Shown here one piece after another: positions 33,610 through 45,599 of a stretch of DNA of 64,000 nucleotides. Positions within the stretch are counted from its first letter, which is position 1. Each line of letters starts with the position of its first letter. Both the position numbers and the translations under genes were made by a program. The stretch comes from Undaria pinnatifida. Its lineage: Eukaryota; Sar; Phaeophyceae; Laminariales; Alariaceae. Below the pieces are notes generated by a model. The model had not been told where the DNA came from and did no database searches. It saw nothing but the letters and a program-made list of their open reading frames with translations. The stretch spans positions 6,148,319 to 6,212,318 of the forward strand of contig JABAKD010000025.1 of NCBI GenBank assembly GCA_012845835.1, read 5' to 3'.

Positions 33610-33663
33610 TGGCGCTTAGCAACGCACAACCCACTCGTTCGTTGAAGATCGTTGACGCTGGCG

Positions 33664-34216
33664 TATGGAGTAGGTTGGTACGTGTGGCGCCCCGGTGGTG
33701 GTGTAGGTGGAGGAAAAAGGTAACGTAATAGCCGGTGATCGGTGAACTACGAACTACTAACTACGGCGGGTGTAATAACCCGATTTACGTGTGTGGTGGA
33801 GCGTGATAGCTCAGGTATGATAACCCAGAAATGGAACTCGGAACTGTGTCGTGGTAGCCGGGATGTAAATACACAGGCGTGGTAGCTGTGCAGTGGTGAG
33901 GGCGTGGTAGCCGGGATGTAAATACACAGGCGTGGTAGCCGTGCAGTGGTGAAGGCGTGATAGCCCTTGCAATATAGATGGGGCGTGGTAGCCCTGGGCG
34001 TGGTAGCCGTAGCAGAGACACAGAGAAGACACAAGTTAGAGGCAAAAATAGAGTCGAAAAATAGAGTGATATTATTCGAGCACATAAAAATCCACAACAC
34101 AAAATCCCGTGGTGGAAATCCATCCCACACATATACGAAACCCCCCAAAATTCTCCGATCCATCTTTTCGACAGATTCTTGTTAAGAATCTGACAATTGA
34201 GTGAGTACGTCCAACA
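33664..34216 (-). repeat. 5' LTR of copia-A2
   Basis: 553 bp; longer than its partner mainly by a ~60-bp tandem duplication in the motif array (33840-33960). It differs from the 3' LTR by more substitutions than the copia-A1 pair. Inside, the bases CGCCAGCGTCAACG on minus correspond to CGCTAGCGTAAGG of copia-A1, a likely primer-binding site. Confidence 0.9.
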
Positions 34217-34289
34217 AAGCGCCTGTCAAAAGGATGTATACGCGTGAATAGTAAACCTCCTAAGCTATAGCGTTACTTATCTGTTATAC

Positions 34290-36178
34290 CTACATATTGT
34301 TGTTGTTGTTGCTGCTGTTGTTGTTGTTTTCGTTGTTGTTTTTTGTTGTTGATGTTGTTGTTCTCACATTAACTCGCGCGTGAAAAAATCCTTGGTCACA
34401 GGACAGGCTCCATTCACTCTGGGGCTAGAGAATACCCCAGAGAAAAAATCGCAAACAAACCAATGGAGGTTCACGCATATATCACAGCGGACGCAATTCA
34501 TCATGTCTCCACCCGAAACATATAAACGTGTAATTGGGAGTCAGTCTACGATGTGCCAGGGCTATACTGGTGCGTACGTCTCACTACTTGCGCCTGGAAA
34601 AACCGACTATACCGCTTGCCACTGAAGAAAGACCACCACGTCAAAATTGCACGTAATACCCATCACTACGCATACGCACGACGGACGCAAGTCAACTGGA
34701 AAACAGAAACAAAGAAAAGGAAAGAAGAGAAGGTACAGGAAAGAAAAGAAAACACGATGGAGCGAAAAAACGAAAAGCGAATGGAGAGAAAATACAAGAC
34801 ATAAAAAGCAAGAAAAGACAAGACGTGAAGAGGAAGCAAGGAAGGAAAAGAGAAGAAAATGTCACACTAGCAGACCCTGGGAATTGAGTAAAGACAAGAT
34901 TATGCTCAACGAGGGTTTCAAGTGCATCATCAATGGCACTAGAGAGAGAAGAAAACATGGCAAAGATGTCAGGGCGGTGTTACGCTGTCTTGTAACGGCA
35001 ATTGGAAGGCCCACAAATTTCATGACGATGATGGCCAGATCCAGTTCGAGTCTCTTGAGCATGACGCCGCCTCTTTTCCCCCCTCCCCACCCTTCCCCTT
35101 CCCCCCTCCCCACCTCTCCCTTTCCCCCCTCCCCCCTCCCCCCTCCCTCCTCATCTCCTCCCCCTTCCCCCCCTCCCCCCTCGCCCCTACCCCCTCCCCT
35201 CTCCCCCCTCCCCCCCTCCCCCCTCCCCCCCTCCCCCCTCCCCACCTCCCCCATCCCCCCCTCCCCCATCCACCCCTCCCCCCTCCCCTTCTATTTCCTG
35301 CCCCATTCCTCGCTACCTCCCCCGCTCCCCCGCCCCCCCCTTCCCCCCCTACCCCCCAACCCCCCTCCCTCCGGCCGCTTGGAGATGCCGACGGTGGATA
35401 GCGCTGCCGCAAACGCTGCACATTTGCGTCACTCCGTTTCATGCAATTCCGCATGAACAACTCGGCTCCCTCCCGTACTCGTCGGAACCATCTGCTGGAC
35501 TTCTAAGAAGCCTTTCGCCACCCTTCGAATTCCATCCCAAAACCGACAAATCCTCATTCAGATGAGTCATCCAGTGCTTCTCTTGCCCCCGTGAGTAGTC
35601 CTTACCCCCAACAAGCTCCCCAAACACCACCCTCTAGGGCAGACGCTCCTTCCCAATACGTGCTACGAAACCCGCAAACAATATACTCCGTTTGCGCGCT
35701 ATCGCCTCTATGTTCTCGGTTGCTGTCTTGGCAAGCGCGTCAGCGTGCGATAGGGTGTGGTCGTCGCGCTTCCGGTTCCGCCTTCCGAGGCATCGGAGGA
35801 GCATGGAGTGGTGAACCCGTCGTAACCTGTCATGGTCAGGCATGTTCGGGTGCCACGTCATGCAGCCGTATAGCAGAGTCTCGACCACCTAAGCTTTCAG
35901 CAACCGCACCTTCAACCGATAGCGTACAAAGGGGCGATCATAGATTTCCATCTTGTACCGCTGGAAGCACGCCCAGGCCCTCTGAGGACGCCGCGGAATT
36001 TCAATTCTAAGAACTCTGCCTGCGGTGAAAGCCCCGCCCACGTTCACAAACTCGATATATTGTTTGCATACCTGGCCGGCTGCATTGGCCGTGAACGACA
36101 TCTTCCCCCCGCTTTTGATTTGCAGGCACATAATATCTGTTTTCGCCTTGGAGACAGTATGCCCGAACGACTATATCT
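34290..36178 (-). mobile_element. LINE 3' copy with expanded G tract
   Basis: Tail of GTT repeats (34290-34365), 3' UTR, a ~300-bp C-rich (minus G-rich) tract at 35068-35370, then ORF2 C-terminal sequence up to about 36178 matching plus 22360-23125. 5'-truncated. Its G tract is about four times as long as in the other copies. ORF2 is frameshifted and interrupted. Confidence 0.88.
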
Positions 36179-36399
36179 ACAACATCTACGCATCTATAAA
36201 GCTATTCGTCTACTTGAGTGACGCGTGTATAAACCCATGTCACGGTACTCCGAGTCAGGTATGCTTAGTTGGTCTGTGTTGGGAAGAGTGTTTCTCATGG
36301 GTCCTGGTGTCTTCATCAGTCTCTCCTCGTGGCTCGCTGGCTAGGCGTCAAGCTTATTGTGCAGTATTTCCCGGAATGGAATGCTAAAAGATAGACATA

Positions 36400-37795
36400 A
36401 CAGGGCTAGGTAGGGTAGGGCAGGGTAGTGCAGGGTGGTGAGATGAGGGGCGTCCTGCGTCTCCCGTAATCGTCACCTACATTATTATCGCCCATCTATA
36501 GTTGCCTTGACGTGAGTGCAACATCTAATGACCTCCAATATCACGTGGTCTCACCTCAAACATGACATGTGTCCACGTCGCATCTGTAAAGTATCCTCCT
36601 ACGAAGGGCACTCCATTACACCTACGGACACTTGGTGTACTGATTCCATTGGGTAGAAAGATAAGAACGAAGGACAACACAGACCTCTTGTTTTTTTTTC
36701 TGTTTTTGCTCATCCGTTCATTGTAAAAATAAAACAAAATACAAAATTCACCAACACTACGACACAGAGAGGCCCTAGCCTTTCAGTCATGCCTGGAAAA
36801 ATGCCTGAACTATTTTTTCTGATAAGCCATGCCTAAGCTACTACTACAGGTTTTGTGCCTTCGTATCTTGCCCATCTTTCACCAAACACGTGTTAGGCAC
36901 GCTTTTAGGTAATTGCATGCGTTCCGATATAATATAACGCCGTTGGTGTGGAACTCCCAAAATATCGGGGGAAATGATAGCCCAGATGCCAAAAATAACG
37001 CCTGGACTACCTTTTCTGACAAAGACGGGCCTGAACTACTTCTTGGTATTGCACAAGAATGCTGGATTAATTTTTGTCGTGTAGACCGCTGGATGGACTA
37101 CTACCACCCTCTCGTATACAATGCAATATATCCCAAGTATAATACGAACGGCCAGCACCCGGGCAGCCCCGTTGTTGTTACCGCTTCTACATACTTACGA
37201 AGTCCCCCCACACATCTTACATCAGGCTAACCCCACTGAATAGGGTCAGGCCCGTAATGCCTATTTTTTTAAATCTTATGATACTAAAACAAGTCAATTA
37301 TGCTCACAAGTTATGTTTTATTTCGGGGTCTATGCCTCCTTTTATTCTCCGGTTGATGGCACAGGTGAATATGATTCAAATGCCGCTTTATGCTAGCTGG
37401 TCTAATTAAGTTGAAGTACCACCGAAATAATCGAATGATTAAACACCAGCCACTTATAAAAACGTCTTGAACAACGTTTTTCATGCCCTATATCCACAGC
37501 GTTTATGCCCACAATGAAGCAGCAATTCTCGTCGCCTATGTGCGTATGCTCTATTAGCTAAAATATGCTCAAGCATATGCTCCTCACGCGTATGCTTTGT
37601 GCCAAAAATGATAAATCAGCTACGTTCGTCGCCTATGCGCGTGTACGCTCTTTTATCCAAAAAATGCTTGAGCATATGCTCCCCGCACTTACGCTTTTTT
37701 TACGCTCAAAAAGACTGACCATGGTAAAAACCATGCGAGTATTATGGGCCTGACCCTAGCGCTGGTTAGGCCCGCTCCATTTTACAGCGGGGTTA
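36400..37795 (+). repeat. Family D repeat, ~1.4 kb
   Basis: Starts about GCTAGGTAGGGTAGGGCAGG and ends about GCCCGCTCCATTTTACA. An inverted copy fills 62628-64000; a partial copy is at 38400-38900. Internal features: CAGGCA/GCCTGAA words and a ~101-bp tandem repeat (37525-37697) with CAAGCATATGCT palindromes. No transposase, RT or clear terminal inverted repeat is seen; the class is unknown. Confidence 0.8.
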
Positions 37796-38399
37796 TAATA
37801 CACTAACGCCATAAGGTTAGCGTGGCAAACATATTTATACTACGCGGACTGCCGCAGTAACTGCAGCCTGCCGGAAGGCGCCTTGAGCCGCATGTGGCTG
37901 CTCCCCTCCCTTCGCTCATCCCGTCCATGAGGCCATCAAATCCTCTTACGGGTGCACCGTCTGAAAGCTGGACAACCACCTGCTGCTGCTTCTGCTCCTG
38001 TTGCTGCTGCAGCGCTCGTCCTGGTTGATTCCACGCAGGCCAGCCGTCCCATGACCGCCTGGTGGGTCGCCAGCACCTGCTGGAGCAGGGCCATTAAGTC
38101 TGTTGCTACAGGGTCATTCGCCACCGCCCCTCCGCCTTGAGCGTTGCCTCATGCTGTCAGGATGCCGGTTGGGGGTGGTACGGCGTGGACACCTCCGAGC
38201 CCACCTTCCACATCAATGACCTCATCTCCGCCATGGAATAGTCGACCAATTGTGATGATCACGTTGTCGGCTCCTTTGCTACGAGATCACGCCGGTGCTA
38301 CCACGACGACCGTCTATGACCAGGGCAGCGGGTGGTCTTGTGGCTCGAAGCTCTGCCCATGGTCCATCGTCTTGTCTGTCTAGCACCCCCGTATTTGTG
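37796..38399 (-). other. Coding-like fragment of unknown origin
   Basis: A minus frame at 37936-38124 begins MANDPVATDLMALLQQVLAT and has a helical, Ala-rich character reminiscent of a Gag start, with a Pro/Gly-rich region upstream (38140-38390). No zinc knuckle or enzyme domain is nearby. Low confidence. Confidence 0.3.
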
Positions 38400-38900
38400 A
38401 ACTTTAAACTGCCTCCACCAAACCCCACATTCCTGGCGGAAGGTTACAGTTTTTATGTGTTTTTACTCATCCGTCTAGTATATAAAAGCAAAATAAAAAA
38501 TGCACTAACACCACAACATGGGCCCGAGGCTTTTAGGCATGCCTGGAAAAAGGCCGGAACTACCCATTCCCAAAATTTCGTACCTGAACTACTACTTTGG
38601 TGCCTTCCTTGCCCACCTTTAACCAGGCATGTGTTAGGCACGCTTTCAGGCAATTTCAGGCTTTCCGATATAACGTAACGCCATTAGTCTAGAATTCCCA
38701 AAATTCCGGGAAAACGGAAATCCCAGATGCCTAGAAGAATGACTGAACTATGTTTTCTGAGAAAGACGCGCCTGAACTACTGATTTCGTGCCTATGTTGC
38801 CTATAGTTCGGCAAGCACGTTTCAGGCACACTTTCGGGCAATCCCAGGCATTCCCATAGAACGCCGTTAGTCTGGAACTCCCAAGTTTAGGGAAGGGAAA
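38400..38900 (+). repeat. Family D partial copy
   Basis: Matches about 36710-37030 of family D and contains a duplicated ~190-bp block (TTAGGCACGCTTTCAGGCAA at 38634 and a diverged version at 38823), each ending with a TTAGTCTRGAAYTCCC block. Confidence 0.75.
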
Positions 38901-39485
38901 TACATACTGTAGGCCACAGCAGCAGTGGATTGGTCGCAGGTCGCAGGTCGTGATGATGTCGCTGAAGTGTGATTCGAGGTCGGAACCAACCATGTGACTT
39001 GGGCGTGTTCTCGCCCTTGCATAACTGCATACACTCATACATTATGCGAGTGTTGGGTTCTGTTGAACCGTTTGTGGTGCGAGTCGAACCTAGTTTGTTT
39101 TCGGTTCTGTGCAGAACGTCTGCTGCATATGCACGGAAATATAATACCTAGTGGAGGTGTTTCGTTTTCCCTGGTGAGATAGTACGCGGTAGTCAACGAT
39201 CAAATTAGATGCTACCTTTATCATAGAACAGTATGTATACCGGGTAAATATTTCAATTAATGCTGCTGCTGATGTCCTATCGCACATGAATGCGCTACAT
39301 TCAACGCCTACATGATCACAACAGAGCTTCTTTCGCATCGGTGCATAACAAACATGCTGCGTATGATATGCGTAACGATGAAAACAGCGTGCGTATGTTA
39401 TTGCCTCACAATATACCTTTGTACAGGTATAGACTACTCCTGGTTGATACATGCAGGTACTGTTTGGAGCGAGATAATACCCTGT
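38901..39485. other. No recognisable gene
   Basis: No frame or repeat family is recognised. Confidence 0.35.
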
Positions 39486-39489
39486 TCAA

Positions 39490-39715
39490 TGCTTCTACTA
39501 CATACAGGTAAATGCCCGGGGAGGAGTAGGTTCACAGAAGGGAACTCATTATCTACAAGCAGAGGAAGGGAAATTCATACGTTCGCTCAGTGGGAGCTCG
39601 TATAAGAGGTGCCAGTCAAGGTTCCACTGAATAAAAATCATCAGTATGGAGACATCCATATTATATTTGTGGCAACCGCAACAATTCAATTGCATGTATA
39701 TCTACGTGAGTATCT
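39490..39715 (-). repeat. 3' LTR of copia-B (approximate)
   Basis: AAATGCCCGGGGAGGAGTAG onward matches 47325 onward (AGATGCCCGGGTAGGAATAA) for about 200 bp, including AAGAGGTGCCAGTC. Exact ends are uncertain. Confidence 0.65.
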
Positions 39716-40159
39716 TCAACATCCCCACTGTTCCGTGATCGGGGAACGGGATAACACAGCATTGCTCGTCACACCCCAGTAATTCATCTAAAGATTGCCA
39801 TGCATTCAAGTCCAATAGTACACTCAAAACAAAAATTCCGCAAAACAATCGAACCTCATATTTAATCCAACTCACCAATGAGATGCCGTGCGACAACATC
39901 CCGGTAATCATCACTCAACTGCTGCAAGTAGAGGCGTTTACCCCAGTAATCAAACATTCATCAGCTGTTTAAATGGGGTTGAACTCGGCATATACCCATA
40001 ACTCCAATATCTTCGAAGACTCAAAGTCAAACCTCAACTCTCGAAACCAGAATATCATACTCCGGAGTATTCTGTAATCAGAACATCAGAACGAAAAAAC
40101 ACCCATCAAATCTGAAAAACCAAACTTCAAAACATTAAAATATAACCTGGAAACTCAAA

Positions 40160-40600
40160 GCTCAAAGCCAGGATATCGAAACCCAATAAAAGGATATCAT
40201 ATATGAAAACCAGAATATGAAAACTCAGCAATAGAATCTCAAATATCAACAACCAGGATCTCAAAGCTCAGAGCCAGAACATCAAAACTCACAAATTTAA
40301 CATCAGGTAATAAAGCCAGAATCGAAAATCTCGAAAACATAATATGAAAACTAAGCAACAGAATCTCAAATATCAAAAACAAGAATCTCAAAGCTCAGAG
40401 CCAAAATATCAAAACTCAAAAAATGTAACATCAGGTATAAAAGCAAAAATCGAAGAACTCGAAAACATAATTTCAAAGCTGAAAACCAGAACATCAAATG
40501 AAAATTCAAAAGTACAACCTCAGGTATAAAAACTAGAATCAATCGAAAAACTCGAAAGCGGAATACCAAAGCCCATAAACCGGGATCTCAAGTATCAGTA
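40160..40600. repeat. ~126-bp A-rich tandem repeat
   Basis: TGAAAACT.AGCAA.AGAATC at 40219 and 40345 (126 bp apart), with a third degenerate unit after about 40470. Words CTCAAAGCTCAGAGCC and ACATCAGGTA recur. It lies in the 3' untranslated part of copia-B. A 61-codon plus frame here is an artefact. Confidence 0.75.
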
Positions 40601-40693
40601 AAATAACCAATAAAGCAGTAGAAGCCATGTTGGACGCGTTAAGTGCAAAACTTTATCGAAGGTATCCACTCAACCATCACGTTCAGTCATAAA

Positions 40694-40900
40694 TCAACTC
40701 ATATTCGCGACAAAGTTACTGTTACAACGTGACGATTCCTTTCTAAGGGATTTCGTCAAGTAATCAGCGTGCTCAAATTTCGACTGCACATGAGAGATAC
40801 TAAAGTCTCTCTTCCCGACAATCTCTAGCAGGAGTTGCCCACGCACATAAAGGTACTTCAAGTTAGAGTTGGTTACGTGGTCAACCCTCATCTGAAACAC
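40694..40900 (-). pseudogene. Copia-B RNase H C-terminus
   Basis: SNLKYLYVRGQLLLEIVGKR then VQSKFEHADYLTKSL matches the copia RNase H end (HIDVRHHFLRE...ADFLTKALP). The expected IDIRYHF reads YLYVRGQ, so it is decayed. Earlier RNase H sequence around 40905-41400 is recognisable only in patches. Confidence 0.8.
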
Positions 40901-41484
40901 ACAGTTGCTGTCCTTAAAAACCTGGATGCACGGGTCTCCGAAATCGGAGAAGACGAAACGCTATACAAACGATAAGAAAATTGCCTCCTTGAAACCTTTC
41001 GCTATCATCCCAAGATACTCCGCGTCACTCGAGGAGAGTGCGGTGCACGTCTGCATCCTAGAAATCCATCGAACGGCCGTACCTCCACATGTCACGGCGC
41101 TACCCGAACAGACTTCTGCTCAGTTTTATTGGGAGCATGATAGCTTGCATCCGCTTAAACCACTAGCTCTGGACCACTGCCCTTGTCAAACATAACGCCG
41201 TAGTCGTTCGAGGCACTCAAGCACTCCAAAGTCCCTCTCGTGGCCTTCCAGTGTTTTTTCTTTTGGGGCATGCGAAAATCTCGCTAGCGTCCTCACGGTG
41301 TTCGAGGTATCGGGGCTTGTCAAATAAGCAAGCCACATACTTTTTCGTGGACTGTCCACACCCCATCAGGCTCATCGGCGTGAACCTCCTCAAGAAAAAC
41401 ACGACTTGGAAGTGGGGTGTTTCTATCTGCGGTCACGAAAAATTGCATGACTATCTTATAAGTGAAAGAATTATGTAAGATCGT

Positions 41485-42100
41485 TCATACACCCGTGACC
41501 TTGTCATGGGAATAGTGACAACCAGCGTACCATCGAAACTCGCAAACGTTACTGATAGATACAAGCTTCGCAGAGTCCTCGCAAAACCGGGCACATTTGT
41601 TTTTACGGCCTACCGCAAAAATACCGTTCACGTGCACCACTGCAATGACGGAGACCGACCCTGCTTCGATCAATCTAAAACCACAGGGATCCGCAAGTCT
41701 CTGCTCAAACTCAAAACCCTTCATACGGGCGACTAGGTGTTTGCGCCATGACCTTAACGCATTCTGCAGATCGTAGAGACTGCGAATACGGCGTACTACT
41801 TTACCACAAAAAGCTCCGCAGCCTCTTGGCATACGCATTAAATCCACCTCATCCCGCTTTGCCTGGACAAACGCCTGTAGTACGAAAAAATGACACAGAT
41901 CTAACTACAACTCGCATGCAATAGCAGCCATCAAACCAATGCAAGGCGCGGCGGAGGTTGGGGCAAAAGTCTCATTGAAGTCAGCTCCTGGGCGTTGGCT
42001 ATATTCTATATCCTTCACTAACGTACCGGTTTCATCTGACTTCCACGTGAAGACCCACTTGGCCGGTACCACATTCTCGATTTGTAGCTTCTAAGCTACT
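41485..42100 (-). pseudogene. Copia-B reverse transcriptase
   Basis: Minus translation shows VVPAKWVFTWKSDETGTLVK, QRPGADFNETFAPTSAAPCI, VDLMRMPRGCGAFCGKVV, SLYDLQNALRSWRKHLVA and HVNGIFAVGRK in place of the YVDD block, so both catalytic Asp residues are gone. One stop separates the N-terminal part from the 120-residue frame 41485-41847. Confidence 0.88.
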
Positions 42101-42139
42101 CGAAATGTTCCCGCCCCTTGAAGCCCAGGGAGCTCTTGA

Positions 42140-42700
42140 TTAGTCATCTACACCCTGTTTGCACCGTACTCCGAGCCCGTAGCCTCGTGGTATGTCGCGG
42201 GCTCGGGAAGCTCTCTCGCATGAAAGGTCGGTAAGGGAGAGGGCTGCTGAGTGGGCGCTGGTTGTAGAGGGCATGGTAGGCTGGCACACCAGCAGTCGTC
42301 GCTTGCTTCTGCGCTCTCTTCTTCGCGAGTGTCCTGCTCGGTTGCAAGCGCTCACCGTCTGGGGGATCCTTTTCACTGGGAGGGTTTTCGGTCACCGATG
42401 GCGATGACGGCGACATCACCCCCGGCCGCGGCGTCAACATCGGTGACGATAGCGTCATTATCATCGTAATCACATATGGCACCGTTGCAATCGCCGGTGT
42501 TACCGGCAGCACTGGTTGCACCTGCGCCACCGGTGGCCTGTACCTCACGTGCCATTCGGCATCTCACGCCTCCGTTGGGGCAGCCGTCCCCGTGACCAAC
42601 CCAGAAGCGATGATCGGCATGCGCTCCATCTCCCAGATGACGTCCCGCGTGTCGCTTGTGAGGGCAGATGACCCGAGGACCATGACGGAATCTCGTGGGG
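42140..42700 (-). pseudogene. Copia-B integrase C-terminus and linker to RT
   Basis: One frame contains a DSVMVLGSSALTSDTRDVIW-type stretch resembling the copia block before RT (SRDV.W). It is followed by a Pro/Thr/Val-rich linker (VTPAIATVPYVITMIM, then TPRPGVMSPSSPSVTENPPS). Confidence 0.6.
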
Positions 42701-42703
42701 TGG

Positions 42704-43430
42704 TTACAGCCTATGTTGATGTAGAAGAACCTCTCCGCCTTGAGCTCCAACTTGTGGTCGCGTTGAACGCGGCGGAACCCGGGCTGTATGAACGCGAGGG
42801 TTGTTGGTCGGTTGCAGTTTCCCGAAATATGCTTCGTACGGCGACTTGAAGCCAGCGTTAGCCGTGGTCGCCGTGGAGTTGAGGCAGCCGTTCATATATA
42901 TGGGCGCGTCTACCCAGAAACGGTCAAGGTCCGGGAGTTGCCCACGAAACAGCCGAGGGGGCTCGAGGCAAGCGGCCATGCCGCTTTCCTGGATTAGGCT
43001 GAGCCCGCGCTCAACCACGCCGTCGTGGGTCGGCATTATACCCTCGGGTGATAATGGCAGATGGTCCCATCACTGCAGATAATCGAGAACATCTCATTAG
43101 TGAACTCCGCCCCGCTATCCGATCGGAATTATTCGAAGGCGTCCCCAACGTGAGCAAAGAATTTCGTCGTTACCGTGGCGACGTCGACCGCATTCTTCCT
43201 CCTGAGAAGCTAGATCCATCCCATACGTTGATCAGGATCACGTACAGAGTCCCCCCGACACCAGGGATTTTCCTGGCCCCGGCATGGTGAACGAAAACGC
43301 GCTGCAGGGGTGAGTAATCCGAGAGGAAGTCAACGTCGGCACTTACGCACGCCTACCCTTCGCCTGCACGCACCCACTGCCGGTAAACAGGTCGCTTTCT
43401 ACTTGATGTGATGCTTCCTGGCCGTCTCGC
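42704..43430 (-). pseudogene. Copia-B integrase core
   Basis: Minus translation across two stops gives TLYVILINVWDGSSF, TTKFFAHVGDAFE, FRSDSGAEFTNEMFSIIC (second catalytic Asp, canonical RSDNGGEF), then DGVVERGLSLIQESGMAACL (catalytic Glu, canonical NG.AER), FWVDAPIYMNGCLNSTATTA and FKSPYEAYFGKLQP. These are the standard copia integrase blocks. The zinc-binding HHCC region upstream is barely recognisable. Confidence 0.9.
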
Positions 43431-43559
43431 GTAAACGTCACTCGCGGACGTGTGCGATGCACACGCGGAGAACGTTGATGTCCACCTCCTTAAAACGTCG
43501 AATGCCGGGGACGAGCACGGCAGCAGCAATCGCCGGGTGTAATGCGGGGGTAGGGAGGG

Positions 43560-44430
43560 GGTGGAGCTCTACTGGGCGATCAGTCCGCGATGGTACTAAG
43601 GCAACACGCACCATTGGAAGAAAAACACGGGGGATAACCTCTACCGCTACTGCGGAATTTATGGCTGCCCCCAACCCCGGTGCCAGTGGTATGGGTGGTA
43701 GCGCCGGGGTCGTCACCGGCGGTACCTCCTCAGATGCCGGCGCAGGGGGGGTACGCTGCCGCTACCGACCGGCCTGCCGCTATCATCACCCCATGCGACA
43801 GGGGCATGGGTAGAGACACCGGCGTCCTCACCGACGGCAACACCTCGGCCTGCCGGCGCACGGGGAATGGGGGCGGATCTCTACCGACGCGGAAAAAATA
43901 TGGGGGGGAGTCTCTTTTTCTCCTGCGGAGCCTGTGGCTGCCCCCAGTCCCGGAGTCAGTGGCACGGGTAGTAGCACCGGCGACCTCACCGGCGCCACCA
44001 CTTTAGATAACCGCGCACAGGAGTTAAATGATGGTACGCTGCCGCTACCGATCGGCCTATCGCTTCCATCACCCCCGGCGACAGTGGCTTGGGTGGAGAC
44101 GCCGGCGTCCTCGCTGGTGGCAACGCCACAGGTACCGACGCACGGAGGGGAGGGGGAGGGTTTAGCGGTACCGACGCGGGAAATAAATGGGGAGGCGTTT
44201 CTACTGCTCCTGCAGAGCCTGTAGCTACCCCCACCCCCCGCGCCAGTGATAAGGGTATTAACGCCGACGTCCTCACCGGCGCCACCACCTCAGATACTGG
44301 CCCATTGGGGCTACACGGGGGGTATTCTGCCGCTACTGATCGGCCTACCACTACCATCTCCCCTGGCAACGATGGCATGGTTAGTGACGTCGGCGTCCTC
44401 CCCGGCGGCATCACCACAGGTGCCGGCGCG
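43560..44430. repeat. ~280-bp tandem array between protease and integrase of copia-B
   Basis: Corresponding points at about 43663, 43936 and 44223 (periods 273 and 287) share RGCY.CCCCC...CCAGTG.YA, GCCGCTACCGA.CGGCCT and GGCGTCCTC.CCG blocks. GC-rich. Frames through it on both strands are open for 60-150 codons and are Pro/Val/Thr or Gly/Asp rich. Confidence 0.8.
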
Positions 44431-44860
44431 CGGGGGGAGGGGGGGGAGGGTTGGCGGTGCTATCAACGCCGCTGTGCCAAGCACATTGTATCGGAATGGG
44501 GGTGGGGTTGGGCGGCGTCGCATTTCGGCGGGAACCTGCTCTATCGTTCATAAACGTTTGATGGCCACCCAACAGGTGGGCACCTGTTGCATCAAGGGTG
44601 ACTTTCTGGTTTGGCTGGACAGTGTGCAGTGACAGTAAGTTGACCGATATGGCAGAAACGTACGATACACTCTCCAGGGTCACGCGTACGTCTTCGTTGC
44701 TGTGGAAATCCAAGTCCCAGCTCTTTACGTACTTTACTGCTTGGGGGGTACCTACACACTAGAGTTCTCGGAGGAAGTGGGGCGCAGATTGTACAGTAAG
44801 TGATTGTCCGGGGTCGTATGGTTTGTAGCCCCATTGTCGCCTATCCAACTATCACCACCT
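44411..44860 (-). pseudogene. Copia-B aspartic protease
   Basis: Minus translation: SWIGDNGATNHTTPDNHLLY (canonical W..D(S/T)GA..H, here DNGA), a stop, then after a frame change VTLESVSYVSAISVNLLSLH, the block expected before the GAG-pre-integrase region (L..V.YVP....NLLS). The active-site DSG reads DNG, so activity is unlikely. Confidence 0.85.
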
Positions 44861-45214
44861 CCACCAGCGGTCTAACACTGGCCACCCTGTACTGGCGCAC
44901 GACCCATACCACATTGTGCCGTGAAGACATGTGAGGACTCGTCGGAGAGCGGGCACAGCTGCGGTTGGTGCTGCACGTTTTTTGCGGTTGTTGCTGCTGG
45001 TACTGTTGCATCTCGTACTGCTGCTCCCCCTGCTGCTGGTACTGCCGTACGTTGTGTTGATGCTGTCGCTGCTGGTGCGCAAGACGCTGCCGCTCCTCGA
45101 GTGATTGCTGTTGCTGTTGGCGCTCTGTACCTCTTACCGTTGTAGCTGCTACTGCTCAAGGTGATGTGGGTGCTTGTGGTTTCGTTGTGGCTGCTGCTAA
45201 CGTTGCTGTTGTCG

Positions 45215-45568
45215 CTAGTGATATTGCTGTTGCTGCTTATGCGCCTCTTGGTGGGGAGTAGGAACGGGGTTTTTGAACAGTGTTGTGGTACTTGTCGCTA
45301 CGTAGCAGTGGTTAGCGTGGGTATGGTCACACGCGTTTCGCGGAAGGTTGGGATCCTCCTTGGGACTTATGATGGAGGTAGACTTGTTCATTGAATTGCT
45401 GAACAGACCGCATCTGAAGCAACGTGGGCGAGGATCTTCTTGGTGGTTACAAGACTTCTCGCCTTGCGGTCGGCGCCGGTTGGGGGGGGATCCGGCTTCG
45501 TTGTACAGGCGGTCAGAACCCGGGGGGTATCCCTCGCGTCCCACGAATATCGCGTCACCTGCGACCAC
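45215..45568 (-). pseudogene. Copia-B Gag zinc-knuckle region
   Basis: HQEDPRPRCFRCGLFSNSMN gives the first half of a CCHC knuckle (C-x2-C-G); the His and last Cys are not in the usual place. Gln-rich sequence follows toward 44900. Confidence 0.55.
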
Positions 45569-45599
45569 GCCTGGTGACCGACGCCGCTACCGTCATACT

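Larger units (their letters stand above)
28913..34216 (-). mobile_element. Copia-A2: LTR retrotransposon with target duplication AAGCG
   Basis: A 5304 bp element on minus, bounded by LTRs (5' LTR 33664-34216, 3' LTR 28913-29400) and the 5-bp direct repeat AAGCG (28908-28912 and 34217-34221). A polypurine tract lies at 29401-29414. Order on the element strand: Gag, zinc knuckle, low-complexity linker, RT, RNase H. Protease and integrase are not seen, as in copia-A1. The frame is broken at several points. Confidence 0.93.

Noticed and set aside
34647-35456. 269-residue Pro-rich plus frame
   Set aside because: It is antisense to the LINE 3' UTR and G tract; openness is due to the C-rich run.
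43048-44632. Plus-strand frames over copia-B (for example 44089-44553)
   Set aside because: Protease and integrase blocks are on the minus strand; the plus frames are GC-rich shadows.
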